A stretch of 64,000 nt of DNA from Azospirillum lipoferum. GTDB lineage: Bacteria; Pseudomonadota; Alphaproteobacteria; Azospirillales; Azospirillaceae. Of the stretch, positions 13,556 through 23,946 are shown one piece after another. Within the stretch, counting starts at the first letter, position 1. The number at the start of each line of letters is the position of its first letter. The notes under the pieces are model-generated. The model searched no databases and was not told the DNA's origin. It was given only the letters and a program-made list of their open reading frames with translations. The position numbers and the translations under genes are program-made. The stretch spans positions 558,001 to 622,000 of the forward strand of contig NZ_JALJXJ010000002.1 in the NCBI RefSeq assembly GCF_024170005.1, read 5' to 3'.

Positions 13556-13793
13556 CGCAGCGGGCATCTACGGCCCGGATGAAGTCGCCAATCAGGCGAA
13601 AGAATTCGAAACTGAAACCTCAGTTATATCAGCCGAGCAGATCGGCATAATCAGGTAAGCGCCGGTGGAGTCATGATCTTACTCACCCTCCCTGGTATCG
13701 GTCTCTACTGTTCCGCCCAAGCTATCCGCTTGAACGGTAAGGCGTTTCCGATGCTCGCTCACTTCACCTCGATGTCGATTACTGTAAGACGAA
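13517..13793 (-). ncRNA. Candidate small RNA made of successive hairpins
   Basis: No convincing protein is encoded here. On the minus strand, in order, there are small hairpins at about 13713-13737 (CAAGC/GCTTG core), 13632-13646 (GCCGA/TCGGC), 13610-13625 (AACTGA/TCAGTT, four-base loop), 13586-13598 (CGCC/GGCG), 13561-13577 (CGGGC/GCCCG), then the terminator. A perfect TTGACA (13821-13816, minus) could be a -35, but the hexamer 17 nt downstream (CAGGCT) is a poor -10. I tested tmRNA, SRP RNA, RNase P and 6S hallmarks by eye and found none. It could also be an attenuated leader of the binding-protein gene. Confidence 0.35.
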
Positions 13794-13925
13794 GCCTGCT
13801 CCCCTTTCACAGAGCTGTCAAGAAAATCGCATGCTGCACCGCAGCGCCATTCGGAGGGCCTCCAACGGCAGTCTCCGAGCGGTCGGGGGCTGGCCTTTTG
13901 CCGGGGGCGAACCCACCTTGTGGGC

Positions 13926-15272
13926 ATGCCGGAACACGATGAGAACACATGGGGCGGACGGGTCGCGCGGTATGCGCGGGTCGGCACCGCCGTTGGCGGG
14001 CTGGCCGCGCGGCTGGCGGGCGAGCGCGTGCTGGGAATCCGCGTGGAGCGGGAACGTCACGCGGCCGAACTGCGGGTGGCCTTGGGCGGGCTGAAAGGGC
14101 CGCTGATGAAGGTGGCGCAGATCCTCTCCACCATCCCCGACGCCCTGCCGAAGGAATACACCCAGGAACTGGCACAGTTGCAGGCCGATGCGCCGTCGAT
14201 GGGCTGGCCCTTCGTCAAGCGGCGGATGGCGAGCGAGCTTGGGCCCAACTGGCAGTCGCGCTTCCAGAGCTTCGAGCATACGGCCGCCGCCGCCGCGTCG
14301 CTGGGACAGGTGCACAAAGCCATCGGGCCGGATGGGCGGGAGCTTGCCTGCAAGCTGCAATATCCCGACATGGCTTCGGCGGTGGAGGCCGACCTGCGGC
14401 AGCTCGGCCTGATCTTCGCGATCTTCGAGCGGACCGACAGCGCCATCTCCACCCGCCAGATCCAGAAGGAGATCGGCGCCCGCCTGCGCGAGGAATTGGA
14501 TTACGAACGGGAGGCAAAGCACGCCCGCCTTTATCAGTCGATGCTGGCCGGCACACAAGGCGTCCATGTGCCGGACGTGGTGCCGGAGCTGTCGACCAGA
14601 CGGCTGTTGACCATGGGCTGGGTGCATGGACGCCGGATTCTCGACTTCGTCGCCGAGCATCCCGAGGCCCGCGACGAGTTGGCAATGAACATGTTCCGCG
14701 CCTGGTACGTGCCCTTCTACAATTACGGCGTCATCCACGGCGATCCGCATTTGGGCAATTACACGGTCCGGCCCGACCGCTCGATCAACCTGCTCGATTT
14801 CGGCTGCATCCGCGTCTTCAGGCCCAGCTTCGTCAAGGGCGTGATCGACCTCTACAACGCGCTGCGCACCGACAACCGCGAGCAGGCGGTGGAGGCCTAC
14901 CGCACCTGGGGCTTCGTCAACCCCTCAAACGAGCTGGTCGACGTGCTGAACATCTGGGCGCGCTTCGTCTATGCCCCGATCATGGAAGACCGCCAGCGCA
15001 AGATCGAGGAGACCAACGGCGGCCACTACGGCCGGGAGACGGCGGGCAAGGTCCATGCCGAGTTGCGCCGCGTCGGCGGCGTGGAAATCCCGCGCGAGTT
15101 CGTCTTCATGGACCGCGCCGCCGTCGGGCTGGGCTCGGTCTTCCTGCATCTTAAGGCGGAGCTGAACTGGTACCAGATGTTCCAGGGGCTGATCCGCGAC
15201 TTCGACGTCGATGTGCTCACGGCGCGGCAGAGCGCAGCGCTGGCAGCACAGGGGTTGCCGCAGGCGGAGTGA
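13926..15272 (+). CDS. ABC1/UbiB-family protein kinase-like protein
   Basis: Atypical kinase/ATPase of the UbiB/COQ8/ADCK family. Family landmarks: an Ala-rich loop with AAAAASLGQVH, the invariant Lys in ACKLQYPD, catalytic HGDPHLGNY, and the metal-binding LLDFGC. The KxGQ motif upstream reads KVAQ (GPLMKVAQILST), so its Gly is replaced by Ala. The 448-aa product starts at ATG 13926, with GTG at 13920 as alternative. No clear membrane anchor is present, unlike UbiB itself, so it is more likely an AarF-domain paralogue than the ubiquinone-pathway UbiB. It is monocistronic; a short GC stem (15277-15299) follows. Confidence 0.88.
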   Translation: MPEHDENTWGGRVARYARVGTAVGGLAARLAGERVLGIRVERERHAAELRVALGGLKGPLMKVAQILSTIPDALPKEYTQELAQLQADAPSMGWPFVKRRMASELGPNWQSRFQSFEHTAAAAASLGQVHKAIGPDGRELACKLQYPDMASAVEADLRQLGLIFAIFERTDSAISTRQIQKEIGARLREELDYEREAKHARLYQSMLAGTQGVHVPDVVPELSTRRLLTMGWVHGRRILDFVAEHPEARDELAMNMFRAWYVPFYNYGVIHGDPHLGNYTVRPDRSINLLDFGCIRVFRPSFVKGVIDLYNALRTDNREQAVEAYRTWGFVNPSNELVDVLNIWARFVYAPIMEDRQRKIEETNGGHYGRETAGKVHAELRRVGGVEIPREFVFMDRAAVGLGSVFLHLKAELNWYQMFQGLIRDFDVDVLTARQSAALAAQGLPQAE

Positions 15273-15346
15273 GGGAGGGGGCATAAGTTCGCAGCCCCCA
15301 AACCCTTCCCATCCGCCTACCGTTCAGTCTATAGCTTGCCCCTCCC

Positions 15347-16390
15347 ATGAAGACCGCCGATTTCGACTTCGACCTGCCGCCCGACCGGATCGCCGAGCAT
15401 CCCGTCCGGCCGCGTGACGCCGCCCGCCTGCTGGAGGTGGGCCCGACCTCGTGCGACCTCCCCTTGCGCGACTTCATCGTGCGGGACCTGCCGACGCTGT
15501 TGCGGCCGGGCGACCTGATGGTCGTCAACGACACCCGCGTTATCCCTGCCCGGCTCGACGGCCGACGCGGCGAGGTGGCTGTCGAGATCACGCTGCACAA
15601 GCGGTTGGGCGAACGGGAATGGGCGACCTTCTCCAAACCCGGCAAGCGGCTGAAGCCCGGCGACACCATCGTCATCGCAGACGATTTCAGCGCCGAGGTG
15701 ATCGCCAAGGACGGCATGGAGGTGCGGCTGCGCTTCTCCGCCGGCGGGGCGGCGCTGATGGAGGCTCTGCACCGCCATGGCCGGATGCCGCTGCCCCCCT
15801 ACATCCGCCGCAAGGCCGACGAGGGCGACAATGCCGATTACCAGACCGTCTTCGCCACCCGCGAAGGCGCCGTCGCCGCCCCCACCGCCGGCCTGCACTT
15901 CACGGCCGACCTGCTGGCGGCGCTGGACGCGCGCGGGGTGCGGCGTGTGCCGGTCACCCTGCATGTCGGCGCCGGCACCTTCCTGCCGGTGAAGGCCGAC
16001 GACATCGCCGACCACAAGATGCACAGCGAGTGGGGAGAGATCTCTCCGGAGACCGCCGCCGCGGTGAACGAGACGCGCAAGACCGGCGGCCGCATCGTCT
16101 CGGTAGGCACCACGGCGCTGCGAATCCTGGAGACGGCAGGCCTACCGGACGGGACGCTGGTCCCCTTCAGCGGCGACACCGACATCTTCATCACCCCCGG
16201 CTACCGTTTCCGCATCGTCGATCTGCTGTGGACCAACTTCCACCTGCCGAAATCGACCTTGTTCATGCTGGTCTGCGCCTTCGCCGGCTATGACCGCATG
16301 CGGGCGGCCTATCAGCATGCCATCGATAGCAACTATCGCTTCTTCAGCTACGGCGACGCCTCGCTGCTGCACAGGACGGACCCATCATGA
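15347..16390 (+). CDS. queA: S-adenosylmethionine:tRNA ribosyltransferase-isomerase QueA
   Basis: Transfers the ribosyl moiety of SAM to preQ1 at tRNA position 34, giving epoxyqueuosine. The 347-aa product has the family sequence throughout: [13 protein letters not shown] at the N-terminus, [27 protein letters not shown], and near the C-terminus [14 protein letters not shown]. First gene of a queA-tgt-queF-queG operon; its stop overlaps the tgt start (ATGA, 16387-16390). No preQ1 riboswitch is evident in the short leader. Confidence 0.97.
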   Translation: MKTADFDFDLPPDRIAEHPVRPRDAARLLEVGPTSCDLPLRDFIVRDLPTLLRPGDLMVVNDTRVIPARLDGRRGEVAVEITLHKRLGEREWATFSKPGKRLKPGDTIVIADDFSAEVIAKDGMEVRLRFSAGGAALMEALHRHGRMPLPPYIRRKADEGDNADYQTVFATREGAVAAPTAGLHFTADLLAALDARGVRRVPVTLHVGAGTFLPVKADDIADHKMHSEWGEISPETAAAVNETRKTGGRIVSVGTTALRILETAGLPDGTLVPFSGDTDIFITPGYRFRIVDLLWTNFHLPKSTLFMLVCAFAGYDRMRAAYQHAIDSNYRFFSYGDASLLHRTDPS

Positions 16391-17601
16391 CCGGCATCGG
16401 CTTTGACCTTCTGGCGACCGACGGGCGGGCGCGGCGCGGCCGCGTGACCACCGCTCACGGCACCATCGAGACGCCGGCCTTCATGCCGGTCGGCACCGCC
16501 GCGACGGTGAAGGCGATGACCACCGACGCGGTGGCCTCGACCGGCGCGGAAATCCTGCTGGGCAACACCTACCACCTGATGCTGCGCCCGACGGCGGAGC
16601 GGGTGGCGCAGTTGGGTGGCCTGCACCGCTTCATGAACTGGGACAAGCCGATCCTGACCGACAGCGGCGGCTTCCAGGTGATGAGCCTGTCCGATCTGCG
16701 CACCATGTCGGAGGAGGGCGTCACCTTCAAATCGCACCTCGACGGCAGCCGCCATCACCTGACGCCGGAACGCTCGATCCAGATCCAGCACATGCTGGAC
16801 AGCAACATCACCATGTGCCTGGACGAGTGCACGCCCTTCCCGGCGACGGAAGCCCAGGCCGAATCCTCCATGCGCCTGTCGATGCGCTGGGCGCGGCGCA
16901 GCAAGGACGCCTTCGTCGAGCGGCCCGGCTACGGCCTGTTCGGCATCGTCCAGGGCAGCGTCTATCCGGAGCAGCGGGCGGAGAGCGTCGCCGCCCTGAC
17001 CGACATCGGCTTCGACGGCTACGCCATCGGCGGGCTAGCGGTCGGCGAGGGCCAGGAGACGATGTTCCGCGTGCTGGACTTCACCGAGCCGCTGATGGTC
17101 AAGGACCGCCCGCGCTATCTGATGGGCGTCGGCCGGCCGAGCGATTTGATCGGTGCGGTGCGGCGCGGCGTGGACATGTTCGACTGCGTGATGCCGACCC
17201 GCTCTGGTCGCACCGGACAGGCCTTCGTCCGAAGCGGCACCATCAACATCCGCAACGCCCGCCATGCCCATGACGAGCGTCCCCTCGACGCCGAATGCAG
17301 CTGCCCGGCTTGCCGCAGCTACAGCCGTGGCTATCTGCATCACCTGTTCAAGGCGGACGAGATGCTGGGGCCGATGCTGCTGACCTGGCACAACCTGCAT
17401 TACTATCAGGACGTGATGCGGACGATGCGGCAGGCCATCGAGAACGGCAACTTCGAAGAGGTTGCCAGCGCCATGGAAACCCGCCTGAACGAGGGCGACA
17501 TCGAGGCGACGGTGGACCCCATCGCCAAGCCCGGCAAGCCGCCGAAGCAAGGCCGCCCGCCGAAAGCCGAGCGGGTGGCGGAGGAGAAGACCGATGACTG
17601 A
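16387..17601 (+). CDS. tgt: tRNA-guanine transglycosylase (queuine/preQ1 type)
   Basis: Exchanges guanine-34 of GUN-anticodon tRNAs for preQ1. [10 protein letters not shown] carries one catalytic Asp and [15 protein letters not shown] the nucleophilic Asp region; [18 protein letters not shown] supplies the three Cys and one His of the zinc site. The C-terminal ~30 residues are a Lys/Pro-rich extension ([13 protein letters not shown]) not needed for the fold, and may be a tRNA-binding tail. It overlaps queA by 4 nt and queF by 8 nt, so translation is probably coupled. Confidence 0.97.
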   Translation: MTGIGFDLLATDGRARRGRVTTAHGTIETPAFMPVGTAATVKAMTTDAVASTGAEILLGNTYHLMLRPTAERVAQLGGLHRFMNWDKPILTDSGGFQVMSLSDLRTMSEEGVTFKSHLDGSRHHLTPERSIQIQHMLDSNITMCLDECTPFPATEAQAESSMRLSMRWARRSKDAFVERPGYGLFGIVQGSVYPEQRAESVAALTDIGFDGYAIGGLAVGEGQETMFRVLDFTEPLMVKDRPRYLMGVGRPSDLIGAVRRGVDMFDCVMPTRSGRTGQAFVRSGTINIRNARHAHDERPLDAECSCPACRSYSRGYLHHLFKADEMLGPMLLTWHNLHYYQDVMRTMRQAIENGNFEEVASAMETRLNEGDIEATVDPIAKPGKPPKQGRPPKAERVAEEKTDD

Positions 17602-18058
17602 GAACATCTATGCCGGCCTGACCCAGCTCGGCGGCTCCACCGTCCAGCCGAAGACCCCGGAAGAGGCGGTGCTGGAGCGGGTGCCGAACCCCAACCCCGG
17701 CACCCCCTACTGCGTGCGCTTCACCGCGCCCGAGTTCACCTCGCTCTGCCCGATCACCGGCCAGCCCGACTTCGCCCATCTGGTCATCGACTATGTGCCC
17801 GGCGACTGGCTGGTCGAATCGAAGTCGCTGAAGCTGTTCCTGACCAGTTTCCGCAACCACGGCGCCTTCCACGAGGCCTGCACGGTCGGCATCGGCAAGC
17901 GGCTGGTGGACGAGCTGTCGCCGGAGTGGCTGCGCATCGGCGGCTATTGGTATCCGCGCGGCGGCATTCCCATCGATGTCTTCTTCCAGACCGGAGAGCC
18001 GCCGAAGGGCGTCTGGATCCCGTCGCAGGACGTTCCGACCTACCGTGGCCGCGGCTAA
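17594..18058 (+). CDS. queF: NADPH-dependent 7-cyano-7-deazaguanine reductase QueF
   Basis: Reduces preQ0 to preQ1 in two NADPH-dependent steps, a rare nitrile-to-amine reduction. The 154-aa length marks the short unimodular type. Cys52 ([12 protein letters not shown]) forms the thioimide, Asp59 is the proton donor, and the ESKSLKLF motif starts at Glu75. It sits between tgt and queG with overlaps on both sides, so the enzyme that makes preQ1 is co-expressed with those that use it. Confidence 0.97.
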   Translation: MTENIYAGLTQLGGSTVQPKTPEEAVLERVPNPNPGTPYCVRFTAPEFTSLCPITGQPDFAHLVIDYVPGDWLVESKSLKLFLTSFRNHGAFHEACTVGIGKRLVDELSPEWLRIGGYWYPRGGIPIDVFFQTGEPPKGVWIPSQDVPTYRGRG

Positions 18059-19133
18059 GCCCGCCCTGCCGTCTTCCGCTGACCCGGCGCGGCTGCGGGA
18101 GGCCATCCGCGACCGCGCCTTGGCGGTGGGTTTCGACGCAGTGGGCTTCGCCCCCGCCGCCCTGGGGCCGGAGGCGCGCGAACGGCTCACCCGCTTCGTC
18201 GCCGAGGGCCGGCACGGCGACATGGGATGGATGGCCGAGCGCAGCGACCAGCGCAGCCATCCGCAATCCCTGTGGGACGAGGCGCGCACCGTCATCGCGC
18301 TCGGCACCAGCTACGCCCCGCACGACGACCCGCGCCGGCTGGCGGAGCATCCCGACCGCGGCATCGTGTCGGTCTATGCCCGCAACCGCGACTACCACGA
18401 CCTGATCAAGGGGCGGCTGAAGACACTGGCCCAATGGCTGGCGCATCAGGCCAAGGCCGGGGTGAAGGTGTTCGTCGACACCGCGCCGGTGATGGAAAAG
18501 CCGCTGGCGGCGCAGGCCGGGCTGGGCTGGCAGGGCAAGCACACCAATCTGGTTTCGCGCGACCATGGTTCCTGGCTGTTTCTCGGCGAGATCTATACGA
18601 CGCTGGACCTGCCGCCCGACCCGCCGGGACACGACCGTTGCGGCTCCTGCGACCGCTGTCAGATCGCCTGCCCGACCGCCGCCTTTCCGGCGCCCTACCA
18701 GCTCGACGCCCGGCGCTGCATCAGCTATCTGACCATCGAGCATAAGGGGCCGATCCCCGACGCGCTCAAGCCGCTGATGGGCAACCGCATCTATGGCTGC
18801 GACGATTGTCTGGCCGCCTGCCCCTGGAACAAGTTCGCCCGCGCGGCGAGCGAGCCCGCCTTCCTGCCGCGCGCCGAACTGACCGCACCACGGCTGGGGG
18901 ACTTGGCGCAGCTGGACGATGCCGGCTTCCGGCAGGTGTTCAGCGGCTCTCCGATCAAGCGCATCGGCCGCGACCGCTTCGTCCGCAATGTGCTGGTCGC
19001 CATCGGCAACAGTGGCGATCCGTCTCTGAAGCCGGTGGCGGAGGCTCTATGTCAGGATGCCAGCGAGGTGGTGCGTGAGGCGGCCAGTTGGGCGGCGGAT
19101 CGGTTGAGCTGCGCGACAAGCGCAGATGCCTGA
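18045..19133 (+). CDS. queG: Epoxyqueuosine reductase QueG
   Basis: Cobalamin- and iron-sulfur-dependent enzyme that reduces epoxyqueuosine to queuosine in tRNA. Two ferredoxin-like clusters are visible: [16 protein letters not shown] and [32 protein letters not shown] is a family signature, and HEAT-like helices follow at the C-terminus ([14 protein letters not shown]). I chose GTG 18045, which overlaps the queF stop by 14 nt and gives 362 aa; the frame is open to 17976, but the added residues are Arg/Ser-rich shadow sequence. Last gene of the queuosine operon. Confidence 0.95.
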   Translation: MAAAKPALPSSADPARLREAIRDRALAVGFDAVGFAPAALGPEARERLTRFVAEGRHGDMGWMAERSDQRSHPQSLWDEARTVIALGTSYAPHDDPRRLAEHPDRGIVSVYARNRDYHDLIKGRLKTLAQWLAHQAKAGVKVFVDTAPVMEKPLAAQAGLGWQGKHTNLVSRDHGSWLFLGEIYTTLDLPPDPPGHDRCGSCDRCQIACPTAAFPAPYQLDARRCISYLTIEHKGPIPDALKPLMGNRIYGCDDCLAACPWNKFARAASEPAFLPRAELTAPRLGDLAQLDDAGFRQVFSGSPIKRIGRDRFVRNVLVAIGNSGDPSLKPVAEALCQDASEVVREAASWAADRLSCATSADA

Positions 19134-19495
19134 GTGACATCTCCTCCATGCGAGCGCATGCTCCGCTCGCCCTGTTGCCGCCAATGCTGTTGCGTTATCA
19201 TCCCTGGGTAAGCGTGCCTGTCGAATGATCCCGGGATTTTGATCGCAGCGGCCCGCGGTATCACCCGCCATCGAACGAGTGGAGACCGGCCGTCGCATTT
19301 CCCCTGCCACATCATGAGTACGGACCGGCCCAGCCGGAAGAACTGAGCGCCGTTGCGCGGCTGGCGCGGCTCGGCTTCGGACTGTCGCGCGATCTGTTCG
19401 ACCGCTATGCCGATCTGTTCGGCATCGACAGCATCCGCGTTCTGCGCGTTCCCCGGGCCACCGGCACCACTCTGGCCGCCTGTGCCGCCTTTTGG

Positions 19496-20485
19496 ATGAT
19501 GAACCAGTGGTTCGGCGGACGGCCGGTCCCGGTTCAGGCGATCGCCATGGTGGCGGTCGATCCTGCCCTGCGCGGCGCCGGCCATGGCAGTGCACTGATG
19601 CGGGCCCTGCTGATGGAGGGACGCGAAGCCGGGGCGGCGCTGGCCCTCCTCTGCCCGGCAACCCTCCCCTTCTATCAGCGGCTCGGCTTCGGCCGCGGCG
19701 GCGTCACCTGCCGCTGGAGCGCACCGCCGACGGCCTTCGCGCAATCCGGTACCGGCGCAAGCAACCTCCGGTCGGGCAATCTCTGGTCGGCGGACCCGCT
19801 CGACGCGGCACCGCTGGCGATGCTCCGCCGCCCTCTGCTGATGGAGCAGAACGGCCTGCCGGAACGGACCGAAGCGCTGTGGACGCTCGCCCTCTGCCCG
19901 GACGGCGAGCCGGCCGACCTCTACCGCAACGAAGACGGCTACCTCGCGGTGACGCCGCCTCGGGACCGGCGGCTTGCCGTCGCCGATCTCTGCCTGCCCT
20001 CGGCTCGGGCGCTGAAATCAGCCATGGCCCTGCTGGCCGGATTCCAGGCCCAGGTCGACCGGGTGACATGGCGCGGCGGCTCCGACGATCCTCTGGCTCT
20101 GCTGGGCGGCGACGGCGTGGCGCTGGAATGCCGCGAGGAGTGGCTGATCCGTCCGCTCGATGTCGGCAAGGCATTGGAGACACGAGGCTATCCCACAGGC
20201 TTGGAAGAGTGCGCCACCCTTGAGCTGAAGGACGAGTTAATCTCCGGCAATTGCTCATCATACCATTTTCAGGTTGTACCTTCAGGTGGGATTATCTCCA
20301 AAACAGCGCAAGTCCCTGAACCGCCGGCAAGGATGGACACTGCCGCCTTCGCTAGTCTGTTCACAGGGCATGCAAGCGCTCGCGCATTGTGGCGCGCCGG
20401 TTTGCTTCATGGTGAAGAAAAGATGATCGACCGTTTGGACCGCGTATTTTGCGGCACATCAAGCTGGATGCCGGACCGCTTCTGA
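19496..20485 (+). pseudogene. Eis-like GNAT N-acetyltransferase, 5' end broken or mis-framed
   Basis: The downstream part is a good match to the Eis/COG4552 style of acetyltransferase: the acetyl-CoA loop VDPALRGAGHGSALM, then LPFYQRLGFGRGG, a second domain, and a C-terminal Phe, whose carboxylate is catalytic in Eis. The first in-frame ATG (19496) starts inside the GNAT core. The same frame stays open and protein-like upstream to 19229 (for example EELSAVARLARLGFG from about 19338) but has no ATG or GTG there. The nearest ATG, at 19314, is one frame off and stops at 19344. A single-base shift between them would restore a ~390-aa protein of normal Eis length. Mutation, assembly error or an unusual start are all possible. 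Confidence 0.6.
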
Positions 20486-20604
20486 AATAAGCGGGTTTCC
20501 TGACCTGAATCAAACCGGACATTAACCGACCTGTGCTTCAATCTCCCCAACGATAGGGAGAAGAGCGTCGCCGGTAGGCGATGCCATCGGGGAGTTCTTC
20601 ATCC

Positions 20605-23010
20605 ATGACGATCGGAACGCGGATTGCGCTTGGCTTCGCCGCCGTGCTGCTCCTGACGGTTGGCGTGGCGTTCGTCGGCTGGAACAGCCTGAGCACCTAC
20701 GCCGAGCGTGTCGATCTGGAGGCCCATACCGCCGACCTCGACACCAGACTGAAATCGGTGCGGCTGGAGGAGGCGCGCTTCGTCACCGAACGTGATGCCA
20801 AGGCCGCAACCACTGTTCCGGGCATGCTGGACTCCTTGCAGACCGAAGCGCAGCAGACGCGCGCCGCCCTGACCGATGGCGAGGGACGCCGCCTGCTGGA
20901 CGAGGTGCTGTCGGGCATCGATGGCTATCGCGCCGCCTTCAACAACTTCGTCGCCCAGGACGGCGAGGCGCATGCCCGCACCGCCAGCATGGAAATGCGC
21001 GCCCGCGCCCTGCGCGAGATCGCCGAGAAGATCGGCAAGCAGCAGTCGGAGCGCTATGACCTGAACATGGCCAGCAAGCGCGATGCCGACACCGAGCTGC
21101 GCCACAGCATGGACACGGCTGAGCGTGCCAACCGCGTCATCGAACGGGTGCTGGAGGTTCGGCGCCAGCAGAGCGAACTGCGCCGCGCTCCCGATCAGGC
21201 ACTGGCTGATCGGATCGTGGCGGAACTGGACGAACTGGTGCAGGTCACCGATACGGTCGCCAAGGATCTCATCGGTACGAACGACGAAGAGTCCGCCGCT
21301 CAGATCGCCGGCGATTCCCGTGCCTACCACGACACCGTGCGCGCCCTGCACGGCAAGGGGATCACCGCACTGACCGAGGTCGGCGTGGCCGCCGGACTGG
21401 ACGAGGCGGCGCGTGGCGTGCAGGAACGCGCCGTGGAGCTGCAGAAAAATCAGGCGATGGTGACCGAGGCACTGACCGAAGCCTCCAAATACGCCCAGAG
21501 CGAGGTGAACGAGGCGGTGATGCTGCGCGGCATGGCGATGCGGCTGGTGCAGGACGCCCAGTCGGCAATGCTGGCCCAGCGCGATTTCCTGCTGACCGGT
21601 TCCGCCGACGCCAAGGCCGGGGCGGCGGCCGCGGTGAAGGAAATCCTGGAGATCGCCGGGCAGGCCGGCGCCGTTTTGGTCGACCGGGAGGGGCGTGCGC
21701 TGATCGCCGCCATCACCGAGGCCGCGCGCGCCTTCGACTCGGAATTCGCAGCGCTGTCATCCGCCGTCGCCAAGCAGCACGATGCGTCGACGGCGATGGC
21801 CAAGGCATCCGCCGCGGTCAGCGGTCAGGTCGGCCGACTGGTAACCCTGCAGCGCGAGGACCGCGAAACCGGCCGCGCCAGCGCCGGAATGGTGATCGCG
21901 GTCGGGGCGGCGGTGGCGCTTCTGCTCGGCGCGCTGATGGCCTGGATCATCGATCGCGCCATCACCCACCCGCTGCACGCCATGACCGGCGCCATGGGCC
22001 GGCTGGCCGAAGGCGACCTGAGCGTCGATATCCCCGGTGGCGACCGCAAGGACGAGCTGCGCAACATGGCCGCCGCCATGACCATCTTCAAGGACAACGC
22101 CCTGGAGATGCGGCGGATGGAGCGCGAGCGCGAGGAGATGCGCGTCCAGATCGACGCCGACCGCCGCCGCACGATGAACGAGTTCGCCAACGGCTTCGAA
22201 CAGGCGGTCTCCGGCGTGGTGACGTCGCTGACCGAATCGGCCAGTTCGCTGGGTCGCGATGCGCAGGAGATGTCGTCGGACGCGGCCCTGACCACCGCGA
22301 AGTCGACTGCCGTCGCCACCGCTTCGCAGCAGGCGACCGCCAACGTGCAGACCGTCGCCGCAGCGGCGGAACAGCTGTCGGCGTCCATCGCCGAAATCTC
22401 CCGCCAACTCAACGCCAGTTCCGCCACGGCATCGGGGGCCGCCGACAAGGCGGTGCAGACCAACAGCATCGTCGAGGGGCTGTCGCATGCTGCCGAGCGG
22501 ATCGGTCAGGTCGTCGGCCTGATCGGCGAGATCGCCGAACAGACCAACCTGCTGGCGCTCAACGCCACCATCGAAGCGGCACGCGCCGGCGAGGCCGGCA
22601 AGGGCTTCGCCGTCGTGGCGACCGAGGTGAAGAACCTCGCCGGCCAGACCGCCAAGGCGACCGAGGAGATCTCCGCCCAGGTGGCCGAGATGCAGACGGC
22701 CACGACCAGCGCAGTGGATGCCATCCGCATCATCTCGGACGCAGTGACCGCCATCAGCGGCACCGTCACCAACATCGCCCACGAGATGGAACAGCAGGGC
22801 AGCGCCACCCGCGAGATCGCCCAGAATGTCCAGCAGGCGGCCGAGGGTACCCAGCAGGTGATGCGCAACATCGCCGAAGTGACCACCGCCGCGACCAAAA
22901 CCGGCGGCGCCGCCGATGCGGTGCTGGACGCCAGCCGGACGCTCGCCACCCAGGCCGACCGTTTGCGCGGCGAGGTTCAGGGCTTCCTGAACAAGGTCCG
23001 GACGGCCTGA
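20605..23010 (+). CDS. Methyl-accepting chemotaxis protein
   Basis: Inner-membrane chemoreceptor. An N-terminal membrane helix ([20 protein letters not shown]) is followed by ~400 residues of helical periplasmic sensing domain of the HBM/four-helix type, a second membrane helix ([21 protein letters not shown]), a HAMP domain, and the cytoplasmic signalling hairpin with tip [21 protein letters not shown]. There is no C-terminal CheR/CheB pentapeptide. ATG 20605 follows GGGGAG by 10 nt; ATG 20581 is the alternative. The ligand cannot be inferred, and no che genes are adjacent. Confidence 0.95.
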   Translation: MTIGTRIALGFAAVLLLTVGVAFVGWNSLSTYAERVDLEAHTADLDTRLKSVRLEEARFVTERDAKAATTVPGMLDSLQTEAQQTRAALTDGEGRRLLDEVLSGIDGYRAAFNNFVAQDGEAHARTASMEMRARALREIAEKIGKQQSERYDLNMASKRDADTELRHSMDTAERANRVIERVLEVRRQQSELRRAPDQALADRIVAELDELVQVTDTVAKDLIGTNDEESAAQIAGDSRAYHDTVRALHGKGITALTEVGVAAGLDEAARGVQERAVELQKNQAMVTEALTEASKYAQSEVNEAVMLRGMAMRLVQDAQSAMLAQRDFLLTGSADAKAGAAAAVKEILEIAGQAGAVLVDREGRALIAAITEAARAFDSEFAALSSAVAKQHDASTAMAKASAAVSGQVGRLVTLQREDRETGRASAGMVIAVGAAVALLLGALMAWIIDRAITHPLHAMTGAMGRLAEGDLSVDIPGGDRKDELRNMAAAMTIFKDNALEMRRMEREREEMRVQIDADRRRTMNEFANGFEQAVSGVVTSLTESASSLGRDAQEMSSDAALTTAKSTAVATASQQATANVQTVAAAAEQLSASIAEISRQLNASSATASGAADKAVQTNSIVEGLSHAAERIGQVVGLIGEIAEQTNLLALNATIEAARAGEAGKGFAVVATEVKNLAGQTAKATEEISAQVAEMQTATTSAVDAIRIISDAVTAISGTVTNIAHEMEQQGSATREIAQNVQQAAEGTQQVMRNIAEVTTAATKTGGAADAVLDASRTLATQADRLRGEVQGFLNKVRTA

Positions 23011-23042
23011 TTTTTCTACAGGGGGGCGTCCAGCGCCCCCTG

Positions 23043-23522
23043 TCAGGCTGCTGCGGCCGACCAGCGCCGGATCGGCGCACGGGACAGGGCAGAATTGCCG
23101 TAGGCTCGCAAGGTGGTGACCTCCGCGCCGATCCAGTCCGGCAGCGGTACCGTCTGGTCGGGGGTGTCCAGTTCTACTTCCGCGATGACGAGGCCGGCAT
23201 TTTCGCCGTGAAAGACGTCGATCTCCCAGCACAGGCCGTCCTGGCAATGGCGGTAGCGGGTCTTTTCGATCAGCCGGCCTTCGCAGCCGTGGCGCAGAAG
23301 CTGGCGGGCGAAATCCAGCGTCAACGGATGCTCCACCTCGTCCCGGCAGGCGCCTCGCTTCAGCGACTTGATGGTGAGGGTGGCTCGGTCTTCCGCGATA
23401 CGGACGCGGACCGTGCTGACGCCGTCGGACGGCAGATATCCCTGGACGATTCGGACGCCATCCCGGCAGAGATACCGGACATCCTTGCGGACGAGAAAGC
23501 GTCGCTCGATTTCCAGTGCCAT
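23043..23522 (-). CDS. CYTH-domain protein (triphosphate tunnel metalloenzyme family)
   Basis: The N-terminal EIERRFLV (residues 4-11) is the ExExK-type signature of CYTH/TTM proteins. Alternating charged strands follow (TVRVRIAEDRATLTIKSLK, EVEHPLT, EIDVFHGENAGLVIAEVEL) that would line the tunnel. At 159 aa it is the stand-alone short form, like the NE1496/YgiF-core type that hydrolyses tripolyphosphate. Adenylate cyclase activity is less likely without further domains. The gene is convergent with the chemoreceptor; a GC hairpin (23018-23043) without T-run lies at the junction. Confidence 0.88.
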   Translation of the reverse strand: MALEIERRFLVRKDVRYLCRDGVRIVQGYLPSDGVSTVRVRIAEDRATLTIKSLKRGACRDEVEHPLTLDFARQLLRHGCEGRLIEKTRYRHCQDGLCWEIDVFHGENAGLVIAEVELDTPDQTVPLPDWIGAEVTTLRAYGNSALSRAPIRRWSAAAA

Positions 23523-23682
23523 GGTCAGGCCCTTCGGACGAACTCGCCGACGACCCTAGCCGAAAGTCCCTGCCGGCTTCAACCTTGCTGCCCTGTGCCC
23601 GACGCAACCGAGACTGCATGCACCCGCATTATGACGTGACGATCGGTCGCAAGCGATCCGGGATTGATGCTATCGTCGGCCG

Positions 23683-23913
23683 ATGAATGCCGATCTCTCC
23701 GCGGCCATCCCCTGGCTGGTCCTGTTCGCTTTCTATGGGTTGCCGCTTCTGCATGTGGCGCTGTCACGCCGGGGCGGCGGCTGGCGCCCACCGGCCGGGT
23801 CGCGCTGCCCCTTCGGGCCGCGCGCCGGATGGCTGGTGATGGTGCTGATGCTGGGGCCGGTCGGATGGCTGCTGTTCGCGCTCCGCCGGCCCCGCCGCGC
23901 ATCAAATCGATAG
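23683..23913 (+). CDS. Small membrane protein, unknown
   Basis: The 76-aa product has two hydrophobic segments (IPWLVLFAFYGLPLLHVAL and WLVMVLMLGPVGWLLFAL) separated by an Arg/Gly/Pro loop, and a basic tail, which suggests two membrane spans with the ends in the cytoplasm. No family is recognised and the ribosome site is weak. It is convergent with the DUF3309 gene. Real but low-information call. Confidence 0.5.
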   Translation: MNADLSAAIPWLVLFAFYGLPLLHVALSRRGGGWRPPAGSRCPFGPRAGWLVMVLMLGPVGWLLFALRRPRRASNR

Positions 23914-23946
23914 ATCAGGCCGATAGTCTGGCCGTCAGGTTACGGC

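Larger units (their letters stand above)
13339..13925. other. 587-nt intergenic region between divergent genes
   Basis: The region holds, from left to right, the leader of the binding-protein gene with its operator-like palindrome, a strong minus-strand terminator, the hairpin-rich candidate small RNA, and about 100 nt preceding the kinase gene at 13926. Open frames here are short and lack ribosome sites or coding-like composition. Confidence 0.6.

Noticed and set aside
13517..13800. tmRNA, SRP RNA, RNase P RNA or 6S RNA
   Set aside because: I found neither a T-loop/acceptor sequence with CCA, nor the SRP apical loop, nor the conserved RNase P core, nor one long bulged rod as in 6S. The region remains an unassigned candidate.
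15273..15346. preQ1 riboswitch before queA
   Set aside because: Only a GC stem (15277-15299) that looks like the end of the preceding gene; no A-rich preQ1 tail or binding site.
23018..23043. Terminator at the chemoreceptor/CYTH junction
   Set aside because: The stem is strong but has no T-run after it on either strand (TTTTT precedes it on the plus strand).
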